Shown: positions 33,463 through 45,460 of the stretch, piece after piece
Layout of the letters: each line of letters starts with the position of its first letter
Position numbering within the stretch: position 1 is the first letter of the stretch
DNA from: Paratinospora sagittata
Taxonomy: Eukaryota; Streptophyta; Magnoliopsida; Ranunculales; Menispermaceae
DNA: 64,000 bases
Direction of reading: 5' to 3'
Assembly: GCA_035771175.1 (NCBI GenBank)
Contig: CM069589.1
Coordinates: 27,856,201 to 27,920,200, forward strand
Notes under the pieces: generated by a model
The model's database searches: none
What the model was told of the DNA's origin: nothing
The model's input: only the letters and a program-made list of their open reading frames with translations
Translations under genes and position numbers: made by a program

Positions 33463-36400
33463 AAGAATGAGGCCACAACACCTGCGACTGAACCTTCTAA
33501 CCTTAACCATCAGGGTTTTCGTAATCATGGCCACGGAGGTCGTTATGGAAGGGGTGGTCGTAGGAACGACAATGGCAGAGGTGGTGGTCGACACCACAAT
33601 CAGCATGACCAGCAGAACAATCAGCAAGGTCAAGAAAACCATCCGCAGTATCTGCCGACGTGTTTCAACTACGACCAGAAGGGCCATGTAAAATATCTCT
33701 GTCCGCACCTTCAGCAACCTATTCCCGTTGTTCCAGTCCAACAAGCACCACCTGCTGCTAATGCCCAACCCAGGCAGAACCAGCAGAACCAGGGTCAACA
33801 GAATCAGGGCAGAGCATTTGCAATCGCTCAACAACCCCTCCCAGACAACAACGTAGTCGAAGGTACCTTTCCTTTGTTCAATACAATGGTGCATGTTTTG
33901 TTTGATTCAGGTGCTACGCATTCCTTTATATCGTCAATATTAGTAAAACATTTAGGCCTGCATCCTGAACCCACAAACATCACACTCCATGTCACATTAC
34001 CGTTCGGATCTGGTACTGACTTGAATTTGCAGTGTTCTCGATGTGAGTTTCGAATGTCAGAACAGATAATATATACAGATCTTTTTGTGATGGATATTGA
34101 AGACTTTGACATCATCCTCGGCATGGACTGGCTAGCACCACTGAATGCAAAGATCGAATGTATGAAGAAGCAAGTTCAATTAACCTTGCCTACAGGAGAG
34201 TTTGTCAAGATTCAGGGAACAAGGAAATGGATACACAAATCAACAGTTGCACTTCTCAAGTCACAACTTCGAGCATTATCCCTTGGTGACGGAAATGAAT
34301 CACGAGCACTGTGTACCCTCTCGAAGTACATGATGTTCCAGTCATATCTGAATTCCCAACAATTTTTCTAAATGACCTTCCTGGTCTACCTCTAGTCAGG
34401 GAATTCAATTTTGAGATCAACCTCATACCTGGGATAGGGCCTGTCTCAATTCCACCATACAGAATGTCAAATGTCGAGCTGGTTGAATTAGACAAAAAAC
34501 TGAAGGAATTAGAGAGTAATGGCTTCATCAGAAATAGTTCATCACCCTGGGGCGCTCCAGTTCTGTTTGTTCGCAAAAATGATGGTTCATTACGACTTTG
34601 CATCGATTATCGCAAGTCGAATAACGTCACCATTACGAACATATATCTGTTTCCCAGGATCGATGACTTGTTCGACCAACTTAGAGATGCCAAATACTTC
34701 TCTAAGATTGATTTACGGTCTGGTTATCACCAACTCTAGATTCGAGAGTCGGACATCACCAAGACGGCGTTCAGAACTCGGTACTGTCATTACGAGTTCT
34801 TGGTTATGTCGTTCGGTCTAACAAATGCACCTGCTGCATTCATGGATTTGATGAATAACATTTTCAGGTTATACTTAGACCGATTTGTGGTGGTTTTTGT
34901 GGACGACATCTTGATATATTCCTCAACCGAGGAAGACCATAAGATACATTTGAAGATAGTCCTCCAGACCTTGAGAAACCACCAACTGTATGCAAAGTTG
35001 AGTAAGTGCGAATTTTGGGCGAAGAGAGTTCAATTCCTAGGCCATGTGGTTTCAGGCAATGGCATTGAAGTAGATCCTTCTAAGGTTGAAGTAGTCTTAA
35101 ACTGGAAGCAGCTTACCATTGTTACTCAGATTAGGAGTTTTCTTCGTTTGGCTGGCTATTACATACACTTCATCAAGGACTTCTCAAAGATTGCTGAACC
35201 TATGACCAAGCTCACTCAAAAAGACTTGCGATTCATCTGGAATCCCGCCTGTGAAGCATCATTTCAAAAATTGAAGAAACGCCTTACGACGACACCTGTA
35301 CTTATCACTCCAAGAAATGCAATTGGATTTTCATTATACACCGACGCCTCTCTCCAAGGCTTAGGTGCCGTACTACTGCAAGAAGGCCAAGTGGTTGCAT
35401 ATGCATCCAGACAACTGAAGATTCATGGGGGTAATTACCCAACACATGACTTGAAACTTGCAGCTGTCATATTTTACATTGAAATTATGGTGACATTACC
35501 TAGACGGTGAACGATTTGAGGTCTTTTTGGATCACAAGAGTCTTAAGTACATCTACACCCAGAGAGACCTAAACCTTCGCCAAAGAAGATGGTTGGTATT
35601 CTTGAAAGATTATGACTTTCAACTCCAGTACCATCCCGGAAAGGCCAATGTTGTGGCTGATGCCCTGAGTAGAAAATCATACGTTGCTTGCACTCTTAAC
35701 TTTGAAACGGGGAAGTTGGCTACAGAGATGGAGAACTTTAACCTACAACTGATCAAAGAGGGAACAAGATCACGACTCTCTCAATTATCAGGCAACTCTG
35801 AGCTAGTTCGAAAGATTTCAGCTGCTCAAGCCAATGACCCTATGTTAATGGAGAAACGAGAACTTCTACTCAGCGGACAGGACCTTCCTTACTGGTCGGT
35901 CTCAGAAGATGAGGCCATTTTCTATAAAAAACGTCTCTGTCTACCGAACGATCTTGAGGTTCGGAAAGAAGTGCTTACTGAGATGCACTGTTTGAGGTAC
36001 GTTATGCATCCTGGGGGTGACAAGATGTACAAGGATGTCAAGCGACAATTCTGGTTTTCTAGAATGAAGAAGGAGATTGCAGACTTCGTTGCTCAAAGTC
36101 TCGTTTGCCAGAAAGTTAAGGCAGAACGAAGACTTCCCTCTGGAGTTCTCCAGCCGTTACCTATTGGAGAATGGAAGTGGGAGAACATCGCAATGGATTT
36201 TGTTACGGCCTTGCCTCGAAATAATAAAGGGCAAAATGTTATATGGGTTATCATTGACAGACTTACCAAGTCTGCACACTTCTTGCCAATAAAGTTCACG
36301 GATAACCCCGCCAAACTTCCAGAACTATATGAAAGAGAGATCGTACGCTTTCATAGCATACCACTCACGATCGTCTCTGATCGAGACCCTCGATTCACAT

Positions 36401-37243
36401 CAAACTTTTGGAAAAGCTTCCATAGTAGAATGAGTTCTAAGATCACTAAGAGCACAGCCTTCCACCCTCAGACTGATGGGCAGTCAGAGCGTCTTATCCA
36501 AATCTTAGAAAACATGTTACGGTGTTGCATTTTGAACTTTAATGACAGATGGGCAAAATATTTACATTTAGCTGAGTTTGCATACAACAACAGCTACCAA
36601 ACTAGTATCGGCATGGCACCATACGAGGCTCTCTATGGTCGGCCTTGCAGATCTCCGGTATGCTGGTTAGATATGGCAGATAGACCGCAGTTAGGCCCTG
36701 AACTAGTTCAAGAGACTTCTGAGAGATCACACTAGTAAAGGAACAACTTCGTATTGCACAAAGTCGACAGAAGAACTATGCTGACAAACGGAGACAACCT
36801 CTAGAATTTGATAAGGGGGACTTTGTTTTTCTAAAAGTTCAACCCACAAGAGGTGTCAAACGCTTTGGGATCAAAGGAAAGCTCTCCCCGCGGTATATAG
36901 GTCAATTTCAGATCATTAAACGTATTGGCAAACTTGCTTATCGTCTGTCCCTTCCATCGTTCATGCCTAAGGTTCATGACGTTTTTCACGTATTTATGCT
37001 TCGCAAGTATCGTCATGATCCTTCGCATATCATCCCTTTAGTCGAGATTCGGGTTGAGGAAGGAAATAAGTATCAAGAGAGAGAGCGATACAGATTTTAG
37101 ATAGAAAAACTCAAGAACTACGGCGACGTAGCATACAACTTGTGAAAGTGCTCTGGGATCACCACGGCGTAGAGGAAGCAACATGGGAACTAGAAGCAAC
37201 AATTAAACAGAAATACCCCGAATTGTTTTCTAGTACCAACTGA
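33463..37243 (+). pseudogene. Chromovirus pol (zinc knuckle, protease, RT, RNase H, integrase, chromodomain)
   Basis: Enzymatic polyprotein for reverse transcription and integration. In order: zinc knuckle (~33661-33705) in which the second Cys is Tyr (CFNYDQKGHV); protease with intact FDSGATHSFIS (~33901); RT (~34450-35120) with FVDDILIYS (~34896); RNase H with [12 protein letters not shown] (~35333); integrase zinc domain with one Cys replaced (QSLVCQK); DDE core ([27 protein letters not shown]); chromodomain (VLWDHHGVEEATWE) ending at 37243. Lesions: frameshift at ~34311-34370, TAG at 34737, frameshifts near 35480, 36722 and 37085. Domain set and order fit the Tekay/Del chromoviruses. Confidence 0.93.
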
Positions 37244-37334
37244 TGATGCGATACATTGTATTATTTTCACTTATCAATAAAATGATGAAACATTGTTTAC
37301 ACTTATCTTAATACATTGTTTCACTTGAATAACT

Positions 37335-37838
37335 ATGCAGATGTCTAAAAATAATATCATTGGATATAGTGATGCACACACGCAGTGGCCTCCTTGGCAA
37401 CCCGTGGCTACTTCTCAAGAAGCAGAGTCAAGTCACTACTACTTTGCATCACCAACTCCATCACCACACAGACAACGATCATTATCGCTAGAGCGTGCAT
37501 GGCTTTTTCGTAACAATCCCGTGCCATCATCTAGGCAGGACCTTCTACCAAAATTGCCAGCCGGTCGGATTCAAGCAACAACACGAAAAAGTATTCCACC
37601 GCTCAACCTACCTCCCCTCAAACGATGTAACCAGTGCCCTCCACCACCATCTATTTTGCAAAGGTTGGAATCTTCAGAGGACGAGTCCGATTCCATTTGC
37701 TCTCGATGGTTTTATGATGATGAGGATTCCACTGGCCACAGTGCTATTCAGGGACCATACAAGCACTACCATGAACTTGCAAGAGATGACGCCGGCAGTG
37801 AATCTCAAGCAGATAACCATCATAACTACTTGAATTGA
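37335..37838 (+). CDS. Extra 3' ORF between pol and the LTR
   Basis: 167 codons, uninterrupted, ATG at 37335 to TGA at 37836. Pro/Ser-rich N-terminal half (ASPTPSPHRQRSLSLERAW, LPPLKRCNQCPPPPS), then an acidic C-terminal part (LESSEDESDSICSRWF, DEDSTGHSAIQGPYKHYHEL). The minus-strand copy has the same ORF in the same place (48425-48963) with the acidic motif preserved. It is the longest undamaged frame of this element while gag and pol are broken. Function unknown; no enzyme motif or membrane segment. It could be a nuclear or RNA-level accessory protein (guess). Confidence 0.65.
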   Translation: MQMSKNNIIGYSDAHTQWPPWQPVATSQEAESSHYYFASPTPSPHRQRSLSLERAWLFRNNPVPSSRQDLLPKLPAGRIQATTRKSIPPLNLPPLKRCNQCPPPPSILQRLESSEDESDSICSRWFYDDEDSTGHSAIQGPYKHYHELARDDAGSESQADNHHNYLN

Positions 37839-37839
37839 T

Positions 37840-37873
37840 TTCGAGGGCGAAATCCCTTTAAGGGGGGGTAGAG
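37840..37873 (+). other. Polypurine tract and conserved 3' box
   Basis: TTTCGAGGGCGAAATCCC then TTTAAGGGGGGGTAGAG directly before the LTR TG at 37874. Plus-strand DNA synthesis primer. Confidence 0.88.
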
Positions 37874-39312
37874 TGCAATACCCTGTATTTCACAAAAAAA
37901 AAAAAATTCGTTTGGGCAGAAATGCCCGGATGTTCGGGCAGGCCGCCTGAACGTTTGGGCGCCCACCCGAACGTTCAGGCGCCAAAACCTCTATATAAAC
38001 AAACCCTTTCCTCTTCATTTTTCACACCAAATTCACTCCAAATAGTGATTTTTCATCCTTTTTTCACTCATTCTGAGTTTTTAGTCTTTTGAGACTCTCC
38101 GTTCGAGACTCTCGGTGCGGTGCGATGAAGTTCTGTCCGGAGGAAAGTGCAAGATCTGAAAAGGAAGAAGTTCTTATCTGAAGGTGGGGAACGAAACATA
38201 GGTTTGCATGTTTTATAACTTTTATTAAAGTTTACATTCAGTTATTATTATATCTACTATTCATTTACACTGCATTATGTCATATAATGTTTATACTGTC
38301 GCACTTATGACTGTACAATTGGAATTCACGTATTATACTATTATAATATCGGATTTGTGGTCAATCTGGCTCAACTAGATTCGGTCTTGTCCTCAGTAAC
38401 TTTAAATAGTGAACGGGAGGCAGCGGGCTGGTCTAGGCGATTGGTATTTAAGCAGACATTGTGTCTCACCTCTCAACTGGGAACTGATATAGTTGGTCTT
38501 ATACAAGTAATATTGAATGTCCTAATCTTGCACGTCGTGATACCAACTCTGATAAGGATCACCAGACGTTGCCAAAATCAGTCTAAATGTCAAGAAAAGA
38601 CCAAAAGAGTAGAGTAGACCAGTTCATGCGTTGACATCATACATATCACCACCTAGGGACGTATATGGTTTACGACTCATAGAATAGTTAGGAGCATTGC
38701 TCGTTATTCATTATATTTCTCTGGAGAGGGACGTACAATGAGAACCCGGCTACGCCTGGGGAGGGACATCAGTATGTGAATCCAGAGCATCGTTCCTGAG
38801 GAGGGACGTACAGTAGAACCTGGCTACGCTAGGGGAGAACGTCAGGACGAACATTTGTACGTGAACTCAGGCGATGTACGTTCATCAAACCATTACGAGA
38901 CGGTGTCATGCATACATACATATTGATTGATTATGATGCTCACATGTGTATTTTAGATATTTGATATTGAAGTATACTTTATTAATTGTTATACTCACAA
39001 ACTATTTTACCCACTGAGCGCGTTAAGCTCACTCCATTATTATCCAAATTTTCACAGAAAATTAGGGTGGATTGGGTGCAGGTTATGGGGCCCACATTTT
39101 GTACCCTTTGTGTTATTCATTGGGGATTTTGGGGAGTATGTTCCCTTGACCATTTTATGTATAAAAATATTCAGAATTAAATGAAATCAAATTTGTACTG
39201 TGTATTATATTTTCCGCTACGCACTCTGTTGTTACCATTGTTATTATTCAAAATGCGCGCCCCCGTCTGCGAGTGTACTGCAGGTTTAGGCGCGTCCGGG
39301 CGGGGTGTGACA
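37874..39312 (+). repeat. 3' LTR of the chromovirus
   Basis: TGCAATACCCTG...GGGTGTGACA, 1439 bp; near-identical to 23607-25062 apart from scattered substitutions and a small deletion near 38500. The second base after TG changed from T to C in this copy. It is followed by the TSD CACAT. Confidence 0.95.
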
Positions 39313-39317
39313 CACAT

Positions 39318-39960
39318 AGTGCTCCAAGACATCTTTCGGTGTAGGCTTCTCATAAGCCTTGGTAGCACACTCATCAATTACCCCCATATCATCAATCGTG
39401 GCAAGTATTCTTTTTCTCTGGAGCTTTGGGTGTATTGTAGATCTTAAACATCACTTTGTCTTCATTAACCCTCAAGGTAAGCTTATTAAGCTCCACGTCT
39501 ATCAATGCTCTCCCGGTAGCAAGGAATGGTCTCCCAAGTATCAAGGGAATGTCTCCATCCTCCTCCATCTCCAACACTACAAAATTCATAGGGAATATAA
39601 ACTTGTCCACCTTTACTAGCCCATCCTCAATGATGCCCCGAGGATATGTACATGATCGGTCCGCTAGTTGCAAAGAGATTATCGTGGGCTTCACCTCACC
39701 AAGCCCCAATTTTCTAAAAATGGACAATGGCATCAAATTAATGCTTGCACCTAATTTACATAAAACATTATTAAAATTTAAAGGCCTATTGGTGCAAGGT
39801 ATATTGAAACTCCTCAGATCCTTCAACTTTTGTGGAAGCTTCTTCTGTATTATGGCACTACACTCTTTAATAAGCTTCACCATTTCAAATTTCTCCAACT
39901 TTATCTTCTTCAACATAACGTCCTTAAAAAACTTCATGAAATTAGGCATTTATTCCAACG
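39318..39960 (-). pseudogene. Athila-like protease region
   Basis: Reads on the minus strand from ~39949. Retropepsin-like fold of Athila/Tat elements: LGASINLMPLSIFRKLGLG, IISLQLADRS, DIPLILGRPFLATG. The catalytic Asp normally before LGAS is Lys here (CKLGAS), so the enzyme is dead. After the flap region the frame passes through ECATKAYEKP and LEHYV into the piece at 23542-23602, split by the chromovirus. Confidence 0.8.
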
Positions 39961-40595
39961 CATAGTTGCAAAATCTAATCCAAACAAGTCATGATTTCAC
40001 AATCAAAACCATGTTAGACATGTAGAGAATTTCCAACAAAATCAAGCTACAGGTTGAATCAAGCACACAAAAGTATAAATTTCTCTTTACATTCTCCTAG
40101 AGTCATGTTTAAAGTAAATGCTTTCTTATCATCGATCATCCATAAAAATATAAAATCAAATCAAAATTTGTGAAAGAGTATGACATCCTAACCTTATCTA
40201 CACCACATATCCTTACCATGACAAAACAAAAATCTAAAATTTTAAACTCTCCCCCCAAACTTAAAACAAGCATTGTCCTCAATGTTTCACAAAAAACAAA
40301 GAAATAGAAGAATAGATGAAAGGAAAGTAAGAAAGGTTTCTAAAACTCCCTAAACCCCAAGGGTTGTAGTCTCCGCATCATGCACTTTATCCTCCTTTCC
40401 ATATGGCTCGAAAGAGGACCCCAAAACTTGAGTTAGAACCTGGGAAGAAAAATAAATAAAACACTCAATGGTGAGGGAAAAATAACTAGTATCTAAATAA
40501 AAAACAACACAAAAATAAAAGCAGATTAAAACCGATGGGTTGCCTCTTAACAAGCACTTAGTTTAAAGTCCTCAGCCTGACTCCTCTTTTTTCTT
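39961..40595 (-). other. Athila-like 3' non-coding region with polypurine tract
   Basis: No ORF. On the minus strand it contains GAGGACAATGCTTG...TTTAAGTTTGGGGGGAGAG (~40242-40285), the conserved purine-rich tract seen after the coding part of Athila-type elements, and CTTGTTAAGAGGCAACCC near 40545. The protease at 39318-39960 lies on the wrong side of this for one intact element, so two fragments are joined. Confidence 0.6.
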
Positions 40596-40808
40596 TAAGG
40601 CTCTCCAAGAGTGATGCATTCGTCACGCCACGCCTCTTGTCCAAAATAATCCTTCAAACGTTGCCCATTAACTCTAAAACAGGAACCATCTCCACTTCTC
40701 AACTCCACCACGCCATAAGGAAAGACTTGCTCAACAGTGAAAGGTCTTGACCATCTAGACTTAAGCTTGGCTGGAAATAACTTCAACCTTGAGTTAAATA
40801 TCAACACT
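40596..40808 (-). pseudogene. Athila-like integrase C-terminus
   Basis: NSRLKLFPAKLKSRWSRPF and RVNGQRLKDYFGQ match the GPF/GPY-like C-terminal module of Athila-group integrases. The N-terminal part lies at 43204-43376 on the other side of a SIRE-type LTR. Confidence 0.82.
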
Positions 40809-41409
40809 TGTTGATGTAACTACTCTTACCCTATTTTGTTTTGATGATTACAAACAACATACTTGTGATCACTAATCTCTTTGATGTAGTTGTTTCAGTG
40901 CTAACTAGTTATATCAAATGAATTCAACTATACTATCAAAGTATGTGGAAGGAACATCATTGCACGAAGATTCAAGAGCTTAATGTTTGTAATTCTTATT
41001 TAGAATCTTACTGTTGTAGAATAACAATTACATGTTCTAACCACAATATGATTTGCATATTTTAAAATCATGCATATAGTTTATCATACTCATGCATATA
41101 TACTATTATATAATTGATCATGTATGCACACACATTAGTACGATAATTATGCAATCACATAGTTAAAATTGTTTGTCATGCATATTTTTATCAGTGATTA
41201 ACATGCATTCATTTTACCAACTTTGCATGGTTTTATCGTTTTATGTGTATTGTATTGAATGTTTCAATCATGCTTAGTCGATTGATTTACACGTATTTAA
41301 TTTTGTTAATTTTACTTCAATCTTGTTAAAAATTGTTTTTAAAAGTTAGTCTATGTGTTTGACAAAGTCCTAAACCCATTACGATCAAAAAATCAGGTTT
41401 CTATCACTT

Positions 41410-41800
41410 CACAATGAAGGAACGCTCTCCTCTCTTAAGGAGTGCGCTCTTTTGCATTTTTTTGAAACTCAAATTTTTTATCCGAGTTTAAGGAATGCGT
41501 TCCTTAAGAAAAGAACGCGCTCCTATTATTTTTTCTGAGACTTAGATTTTTCTGATAAGGGAAAAAGGAATGCATTCCTCTTAGTAAGAACGCGCTCCTA
41601 TAGTCAAGGGAAAAATAAGAAATTTTATAGAGTCAGTGGTTATTGATGAAAGACCCCGCTCCTATGCCCAACGAACACATTAAGGAACACGCTCCTCATA
41701 TAAGGAACACACTCCTTGATTTGAGGAAAATCTAAAAAGTTTTAGATTTCAAAGCAGAAACGCGTTCCTTTCTTGAGGAACGCGCTCCTATGCCTCGGTG
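41410..41800 (+). promoter_or_regulatory. U3 cluster of GGAACGCGCTCC motifs
   Basis: About ten units of AAGGAACGCGCTCCT or decayed forms, nearly palindromic around CGCG, ending just before the TATA-like site. It is the counterpart of the GGACGCT clusters but with a different core sequence. Confidence 0.75.
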
Positions 41801-42714
41801 TGGTGTTTTTCAATAAATACCACACTTGGTCATTTGAAGAACAACTTTTGCAAAAATACTTGAACTTGTGTCATTTTTCATCTTAGCATTCTTACAAGTT
41901 CTTGAGTGATTTTAAACATCTTTCTAAGCAAAAGTTTACCTACATTTGGCTATTTGATTCATACTTCCGTATAGTTCGCCAAATCTTTCAAAATCTTTGA
42001 GAAACTTGTGTGTTTTTCTTAAGCAAGTGATCAAGACGTTTTTGAGTGTTCTCTACACATCTTGTTGATTCTTGATCATCTTTGAACGTGATATCTCTGA
42101 ATTATCATCACACTTGAAGAATCATGGAGCTTCAACCTTAACCAAGTGGGGTAAAATCTCTCTAACTCGATTCTTGTGATTTTGTTTGAGTAAATCAGTT
42201 TTGTGCTTGAGTTTATATCTTGAAAACTGATTTTGTTTTGAATAGTGTTTGTGAAACCCTTTTTTTATCTTTATATCAGTGTATCTTGTTTAGTGGTTTC
42301 ATAAATATTATGTGGTATCGATTCATGTGCTAAACTTATAATATATTAAATCGATTTCATAGATCATCACATGAGTTAGTTGATTTTTCATCTTAATCAT
42401 TATACATTTAGAACATTAAGTTTTGATCATCATTGCATATTGATTCTTGAGCTTGATACATATCATCGTTAGAATCAATATTTGAACACTTGTGCATATT
42501 CGATTCTTGTTTTCATATCATATATATTTGAATCGATTGCATTTGAGAAAAACTATTTCAACACATCGCATCATTCAAATCATTGTGGTTGCAATAGTGG
42601 TGTTTACTCATTCAAGATTGTAAGCTTATCATTGTTGAGAGTGTTATAGTACACTTCTCTCTATTATTTGTAATCTTGACGTATCGTTGACATGTTTGTC
42701 AACCGGGAACATAC

Positions 42715-42985
42715 CATACTATTGCACGGCTCGTAACTACGCCCGTAAGTTGGTTACATTGTGGTTTTCTAGCCAAGCCCATGCGTAGGCTAGAGTGTCG
42801 CTTTCTAACAAGCCCTTATGTTGGTTAGTGTGTGACTTTCTATCCAAGCCCTTGTATAGGTTAGCGTATGTGGCTTTCTAACCAAACCCTTGTATTGGTT
42901 AGTGTAAGGCTTTGAGCCAAGCCTTTGTGTTGGCTTTTGAAAATGGCTTCTAGTCACGCCCGTAAGTTGATTAGCCAATAGTGTA
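42715..42985 (+). repeat. Leader hairpin array, AACC/GGTT-stem version
   Basis: Six or more units. TAACCAA pairs with TTGGTTA (42879-42885, 42895-42901); AGCCAA with TTGGCT (42915-42920, 42930-42935); CTAGTCA with TGATTAG (42950-42956, 42968-42974) around CGCCCGTAAGT. Other loops are GCCCTTGTA or GCCCATGCG. Confidence 0.82.
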
Positions 42986-43203
42986 TTGGAAAATTCTGAT
43001 CGTGGTGATTGGGTAGTGGACATAGGTTCAAGGGGAACTGAACCACTCTAAATCATTGTGTCCATTTATTTTTCCTGCACTTGTTTATTTTATTTGTTAC
43101 CTATTGCACACTTTATCTGTTTAATTATTTTAACCGAAAAGTAACGCAAAAATCTGCCAAGTCCAATTCACCCCTCCTCTTGGACTATAATACTGGGCCA
43201 ACA

Positions 43204-43376
43204 AACCTTGAGTTAAATAACAACACTTGTTGACCCAATTCAAAATCTCGCTTTACAATTTTCTTGTCATGCCATTGTTTGGTTCTTTCTTTGTAAAACC
43301 TGGCATTCTCGTATGCATCTAACCAGAATTTGTCCATCTCCATTAGTTGAAGACGTCGTTGATCACCGGAACCCTT
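43204..43376 (-). pseudogene. Athila-like integrase, part before the LTR insertion
   Basis: Minus strand reads RRLQLMEMDKFWLDAYENA, then KERTKQWHDKKIVKRDF and QQVLLFNSR, the conserved linker of Athila integrases. It is bounded on both sides by SIRE-type LTRs of one subfamily. Confidence 0.85.
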
Positions 43377-43984
43377 TGTTGATGTAAAAACTCTCATTCG
43401 GTTTTGTTTTGATGATTACAAACAACATACTTGTGATCACTAATTTCTTTGACATAGTTGTTTCAATGTCAACTAGCTATATCAGATAGATTCAACTATA
43501 CTGTCAAAGCATGTTGATGGAACAACAATGCACAAAGATTCAAGAGCTTCATGTTTGTAATCCTTAGTTTATAATCTTAGTGTTGTAGAATAACTTTTAC
43601 TCCAACCACAATATGATTTACATCTTTTGAAAATCATGCATATAGGTTATCATATTCATGCACGTACACTATTACTATATTGATCATGCATGCACACACA
43701 CAATCATGATTATTATGCAATCATATAGTTAAGATTTTTTATCATGCACATATATATATCATTGATTATCATGCACTCATATTACCAACTCTGCATGGTT
43801 TTCATAGTTTTACATGTATCATATCAAACATTTTGATCATCTGTTTTAATCGATCATTTTACACGCGTTTATCTTTGTCAATTGGGTTTCAATCTTGTCA
43901 AAAATGTTTTCAAAGTTAGTTTATATGTTTGACAATGTCTTAAACTCATTTTGATCGAAAAATCAGGTTTCTATCACTTCAATG

Positions 43985-44345
43985 TGAAGGAGCGCGCTCC
44001 TCTTTCGAAGAACGCGCTCCTGTGCATTTTCCCGAAACTCAGATTTTTCTAATCAGAGTTTAAAGAACGCGCTCCTTAAGAAAAGAACGCGTCCCTGTGG
44101 TTTTTCCCAAGACTTAGATTTTTCTGATCAACGAAAAAGGAACGCGCTCCTGTAAAAAAGGGGTAAAGTAGGAAGTTTTATAGAGTCAGTGGTTCTTGTT
44201 GAAGAACCTCGCTCCTATGCCCAACAGACATATTAAGGAACGTGCTACTCATATAAGGAATGCACTCCTTGATTGGAGGGAAATCTGAAAAGTTTCAGAT
44301 ATCAAAGCAAAAATGCGCTCCTTCATTGAAGAACGCATTTTTGTG
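43985..44345 (+). promoter_or_regulatory. U3 cluster of GGAACGCGCTCC motifs
   Basis: Units such as GGAGCGCGCTCC, GAACGCGCTCC and decayed GGAATGCACTCC. It is better preserved than at 41410-41800 and stops ~20 bp before the TATA box. Confidence 0.75.
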
Positions 44346-45169
44346 CCTCGGTTTTGTATTTTTCTATAAATACCACACTTGCTCATTTGAAGAGCAACTT
44401 TTGCAAAATTTGAGAACTTGTACCGTTTTTCATACTATCTCTTCTACAAGTCCAAAATAAGTTCTTGAGTGATTTTAAACATCTTTCAAAGCAAAAGTTC
44501 ACTTACATTTGTGTCTTTGATTCATACTTCCGTATAGTTCGCCTAATCCTTCAAACCTCTTCTAGAAACTTGTGTGTTTCTCTTGAGCAATCGATTAAGA
44601 CGTTTTTGAGTGAGTTCTTCACTTCTTGTTGATTCTTGATCATCATTGAACAAGGAATCTCTCAACCATCATCACACTTGAAGAATCTCTGAGCTTCATC
44701 CTGACCTAAGTTGGGTAAAATTTCTCCATTAAGATTCTTGTGAAGATTGAGTAAATCGGTTTTGTGCTTGATTTAATATCTTGAAAACTGTTTTGATTTG
44801 AGTAATGCTTGTGAAACCATACTTGATCTTCACATAACATTATCTTGATTAGTGGTTTCGTACGTCACATGTGCTAAACTTACATTATTTTGAATTGATT
44901 TTATTGATTATTACTTGAGTATTTTGATTCTTGATCCTAACCATTTATATATTTAGAATCAACAAGTTTTGATCATTTGTGCATATTGATGTTGGCCCAG
45001 GTATGTCCAAGAGGGGGGTGAAATGGACACTTAGACAATTAAAAATAATGGAATGGCAAAAAGTAAATGCAGAAATGTAAATAAAATCAACACAATTAAT
45101 TTAGAGTGGTTCAGATATTTGCCTACATCCACTACCTAACCTCCTCAGTTAGGATTTAAACCTCTTTAC

Positions 45170-45460
45170 TAAGGAATTCTCTTATGGGTGAGAACCAAAC
45201 CGTTACACCTTTTCTCAACTTCCGGGTGTGAGAACAACCATTACAATGCTCAACTTGTAGGCTTGAGACCAACCTAAACCTCTCAACTTACAGGCTAGAG
45301 AATTACCTATATCACACAACTTGTAGGCTTGAGACCAACCTAAACCTCTCAACTTACAGGCTAGAAAATTACCTATATCTCTCGACTTACAGGCTAGAGA
45401 ACTACCTATCTCAACTTCCGGGTGTGAGACTAACCTAAGACCTTCTCAGTTTAACAGCCT
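45170..45460 (-). repeat. Leader hairpin array, TCTCAA-stem version
   Basis: On the transcribed strand CTCAA pairs with TTGAG around GCCTACAAG, and TTCTCA with TGAGAA around CACCCGGAAGT. Several units are exact repeats (45257-45287 and 45324-45360). Confidence 0.78.

Larger units (their letters stand above)
23607..39312 (+). mobile_element. Complete Ty3/gypsy chromovirus, 15.7 kb, TSD CACAT
   Basis: Two LTRs of 1456 and 1439 bp in direct orientation, a tRNA-Met primer site after the first, a polypurine tract before the second, and CACAT at 23602-23606 and 39313-39317. The order inside is AT-rich tandem array, extra ORF, gag, pol (protease, RT, RNase H, integrase, chromodomain), extra 3' ORF. 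About 3.7 kb of its length is a foldback transposon inserted later (25892-29630). The LTRs differ by several substitutions and an 18-bp indel (~24240), so the insertion is not very recent. Coding frames are broken, so it is non-autonomous now. Confidence 0.95.
40809..43203 (+). repeat. SIRE-type LTR (subfamily A), inserted in Athila integrase
   Basis: Starts TGTTGATGTAACTACTC, ends CTTGGACTATAATACTGGGCC plus AACA. Contains a U3 cluster (41410-41800), a decayed TATA (CAATAAATA, 41811-41819) and a leader hairpin array (42715-42985). The flanks lack a 5-bp TSD (ACACT and AACCT). Instead a ~29-bp target stretch is present on both sides (40785-40813 and 43204-43232). Confidence 0.85.
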
